DNA from: DASYUM01 sp036001225
Lineage (GTDB): Bacteria; Methylomirabilota; Methylomirabilia; Rokubacteriales; DASRDR01
Direction: 5' to 3'
Length of the DNA: 27,496 nt
Assembly (NCBI GenBank): GCA_036001225.1
Contig: DASYUM010000278.1
Span: 1 to 27,496 of the forward strand
The notes under the pieces were generated by a model, which saw only the letters and a list, made by a program, of their open reading frames with translations, ran no database searches and was not told where the DNA came from. The position numbers were made by a program, and so were the translations under genes. Below are positions 25,994 to 27,496 of this stretch, in pieces (position 1 is the stretch's first letter; each line of letters begins with the position of its first letter).

Positions 25994-26187
25994 TCGGAGG
26001 GGGCCTCGACGGCCCCCTCCGAGGCCTCCCCAGGAAAGGCGCGCCGCAGGACGTCGCGGGGCTGGGGCCCCGCCGTCCGAGGTGCGCGAACCCAAAGATC
26101 GCGCCGGCAAAGCCGGCGCTCGGAGCGGAACACCGACCCTCGGCGAGTCGACGGCGCGCCGCGCATTGTTAACCAGACAGGCCCTTA
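25994..26187 (+). repeat. Hairpin repeat copy R (A-B-C-tail, most complete)
   Basis: Module A (25994-26022) is a perfect 12-pair stem with loop TCGAC; the same stem occurs at 145-173 with loop ACGAC. Module B is at 26049-26078, module C at 26101-26119 (eight pairs, loop AAA). The tail runs through GGAGCGGAACACC, GGCGCGCCGCGC and CAGACAGGCCCTT to about 26187. Module A begins four bases after the phosphoesterase stop. The tail contains the only standard in-frame start candidate for lnt (TTG 26166), so repeat and gene overlap. Confidence 0.9.
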
Positions 26188-27496
26188 GCGAGGCCGCTTC
26201 CCCGAGGCGGGCGGCGATCCAGCGACTCGTCGTCGCGGCGGCGGCCGGCTTTACCCTCCACCTGGCCTACCCGCGCCCAGGCTGGGACCTCCTCGGGTGG
26301 GTGAGCCTGGCCCCGGTGCTCGCCCTCGCCGTCACCGCCACCGGTCCGCGTCGCGCCTTCGTCGAAGGCTGGACGGCCGGGCTCGCCTTCTTCGTGCCGC
26401 TCCTGCGCTGGCTCATCCACACGATGACGACGTTTTCCACGCTCTCCTTGCCGCTGGCGGGGCTGGTCCTCCTCGCGCTAGCCGGCTACCTGGCCCTCTA
26501 CGTGGGCGCGGTCGCCGCGGCGGTGGCCTGGCTCCGCGACCGACTCGGTCCGGCCGCGCTCTGGCTCGCCCCCGCCTTCTGGGTCACCGGGGAGCTGGCG
26601 CGGACGTATCTCCTCTCGGGCTTCCCGTGGGGACTGCTCGGCTACATCCCCCACCGGCGGCTGGCCGTGATCCAGATCGCCGCCTGGACCGGGGTGTACG
26701 GGGTGTCGTGCCTGCTCGTCCTGGTCAACACGGCCATCGCCTGGGGACTGGTCCGACGCACGCCGAGGGCCGTCGCGGCCGGCGCGGTCATCGCGGGCCT
26801 GGCGGTGACGGCGGCCCTGGCGGTCGGAGCGACGGCCCGCGCTCCGAGCGGCACCACGCTCCCGGTCACGATCGTGCAAGGGAACATCGACCAGTCCATC
26901 AAGTGGGACAAGGCCCACCAGCAGGCCACGCTCCGCACGTACGCCGAATTGACCCGGGCCGGGGCCGATCGGACGCGGCTCGTGGTGTGGCCGGAGGCGG
27001 CGGTCCCCGCCTACCTCCTCTACGAGCCGTGGGCCCTCGCCTGGCTGACCGAGCTCGCCCGCGACGTGGAGCGCCCCCTCCTGGTCGGCGCCCCCGACGC
27101 GGTGCGGGAAGGTCGCGCGACACGCTTCCTCAACAGCGCGTTTCTCGTTGCGGAACGGGGCGTTACGGCGCGCTATGATAAAATGCACCTCGTGCCGTTC
27201 GGGGAGTACGTGCCCCTGAAGCGGCTCTTGTTCTTCGTAGAGGCGATCGCGGCCGACATCGGGGACTTCACGGCCGGCCGGGAGAGGGTCATCTTCCCCC
27301 TCGAGGGGGCGCCGTTCGGGACGGTCATCTGCTACGAGGTCATCTTCCCGGACCTCTTCCGCCGGTTCGTCAGAGAGGGTGCGCGCTTCATGGTCAACAT
27401 CACCAACGACGCCTGGTTCGGCGATTCGGGCGGCCCGCTCCAGCACTTGGCCGTCGTACCGCTCCGGGCGGTCGAGAACGGGGTCGCGGTGGCCCG
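26166..27496 (+). CDS. lnt: Apolipoprotein N-acyltransferase (3' end beyond the window)
   Basis: About 443 residues are visible of an expected 500 or so. The N-terminal half has around six to seven hydrophobic helices, with the AYPRPGWDLLGWVSLAPVL-type first segment and FWVTGELARTYLLSGFPWG. The C-terminal half is a nitrilase-fold domain starting near VTIVQGNIDQS. The catalytic triad is visible: Glu277 in VVWPEAAVP, Lys339 in RYDKMHLVPFGEYVP, Cys389 in TVICYEVIFP. Lnt adds the third acyl chain to diacylglyceryl-lipoproteins at the periplasmic face of the inner membrane, so its presence supports a diderm cell. TTG 26166 is the only standard start upstream of the first helix, and it lies within the repeat tail, with no Shine-Dalgarno sequence; the true start is uncertain. 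GTG 26301 would cut off the first helix. Confidence 0.9.
   Translation, partial: MLTRQALSEAASPRRAAIQRLVVAAAAGFTLHLAYPRPGWDLLGWVSLAPVLALAVTATGPRRAFVEGWTAGLAFFVPLLRWLIHTMTTFSTLSLPLAGLVLLALAGYLALYVGAVAAAVAWLRDRLGPAALWLAPAFWVTGELARTYLLSGFPWGLLGYIPHRRLAVIQIAAWTGVYGVSCLLVLVNTAIAWGLVRRTPRAVAAGAVIAGLAVTAALAVGATARAPSGTTLPVTIVQGNIDQSIKWDKAHQQATLRTYAELTRAGADRTRLVVWPEAAVPAYLLYEPWALAWLTELARDVERPLLVGAPDAVREGRATRFLNSAFLVAERGVTARYDKMHLVPFGEYVPLKRLLFFVEAIAADIGDFTAGRERVIFPLEGAPFGTVICYEVIFPDLFRRFVREGARFMVNITNDAWFGDSGGPLQHLAVVPLRAVENGVAVA

Overview
The window is a strongly GC-rich (by eye), densely packed bacterial chromosome segment. Every confidently recognised gene is on the + strand. It is almost all housekeeping: protein export and quality control, nucleotide-sugar supply, DNA repair and segregation, riboflavin synthesis, and lipoprotein maturation. 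GTG and TTG starts and 1-4 base stop/start overlaps are common. Gene content, order and composition would fit an uncultured soil or groundwater lineage such as Rokubacteria/Methylomirabilota (NC10). That placement is inference from general resemblance only; other GC-rich phyla are possible. The lnt nitrilase triad and the RodZ, SecA and FtsY set fit a diderm cell.

Layout. Positions 1-75 hold the 3' end of an unidentified gene, followed by a tandem hairpin repeat and a promoter. 396-3715 is an M16 peptidase pair (one with the zinc motif, one without) plus a rhomboid protease. 3758-9374 is a chain of overlapping or abutting genes: a nucleotidyltransferase/hexapeptide/mutase-like fusion, an intact phosphohexomutase, tlyA and NAD kinase; recN follows after about 100 bases (tlyA-nadK-recN is a familiar neighbourhood). 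11254-11604 is a self-contained cold-shock gene with consensus promoter, Shine-Dalgarno site and terminator. 11712-14501 is secA, then a CPBP-family membrane protease with an unclear start. 15660-19208 is smc. 19330-24599 is a tightly coupled run: rodZ-like, ftsY, ribD, ribE, ribBA, ribH. nusB and a metallophosphoesterase follow, enclosed by inverted copies of a repeat, and the window ends inside lnt.

The riboflavin genes give the complete set from GTP and ribulose-5-phosphate to riboflavin except the separate phosphatase step. rodZ-ftsY-rib are probably one transcript.

I see no phage, transposase, CRISPR array, toxin or defence gene. The least explained material is intergenic: (1) a modular hairpin repeat family at five loci, two of whose copies start exactly four bases after a stop codon and one of which contains the likely lnt start; (2) three genes (3758, 11712, 19330) whose -10-like hexamer ends exactly six bases before the ATG, a spacing that predicts leaderless mRNAs; (3) two genes (CPBP protease, metallophosphoesterase) whose protein clearly begins where no standard start codon exists. 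The most interesting protein is the 834-residue fusion whose mutase-like half lacks the usual catalytic loops while an intact mutase overlaps its 3' end.
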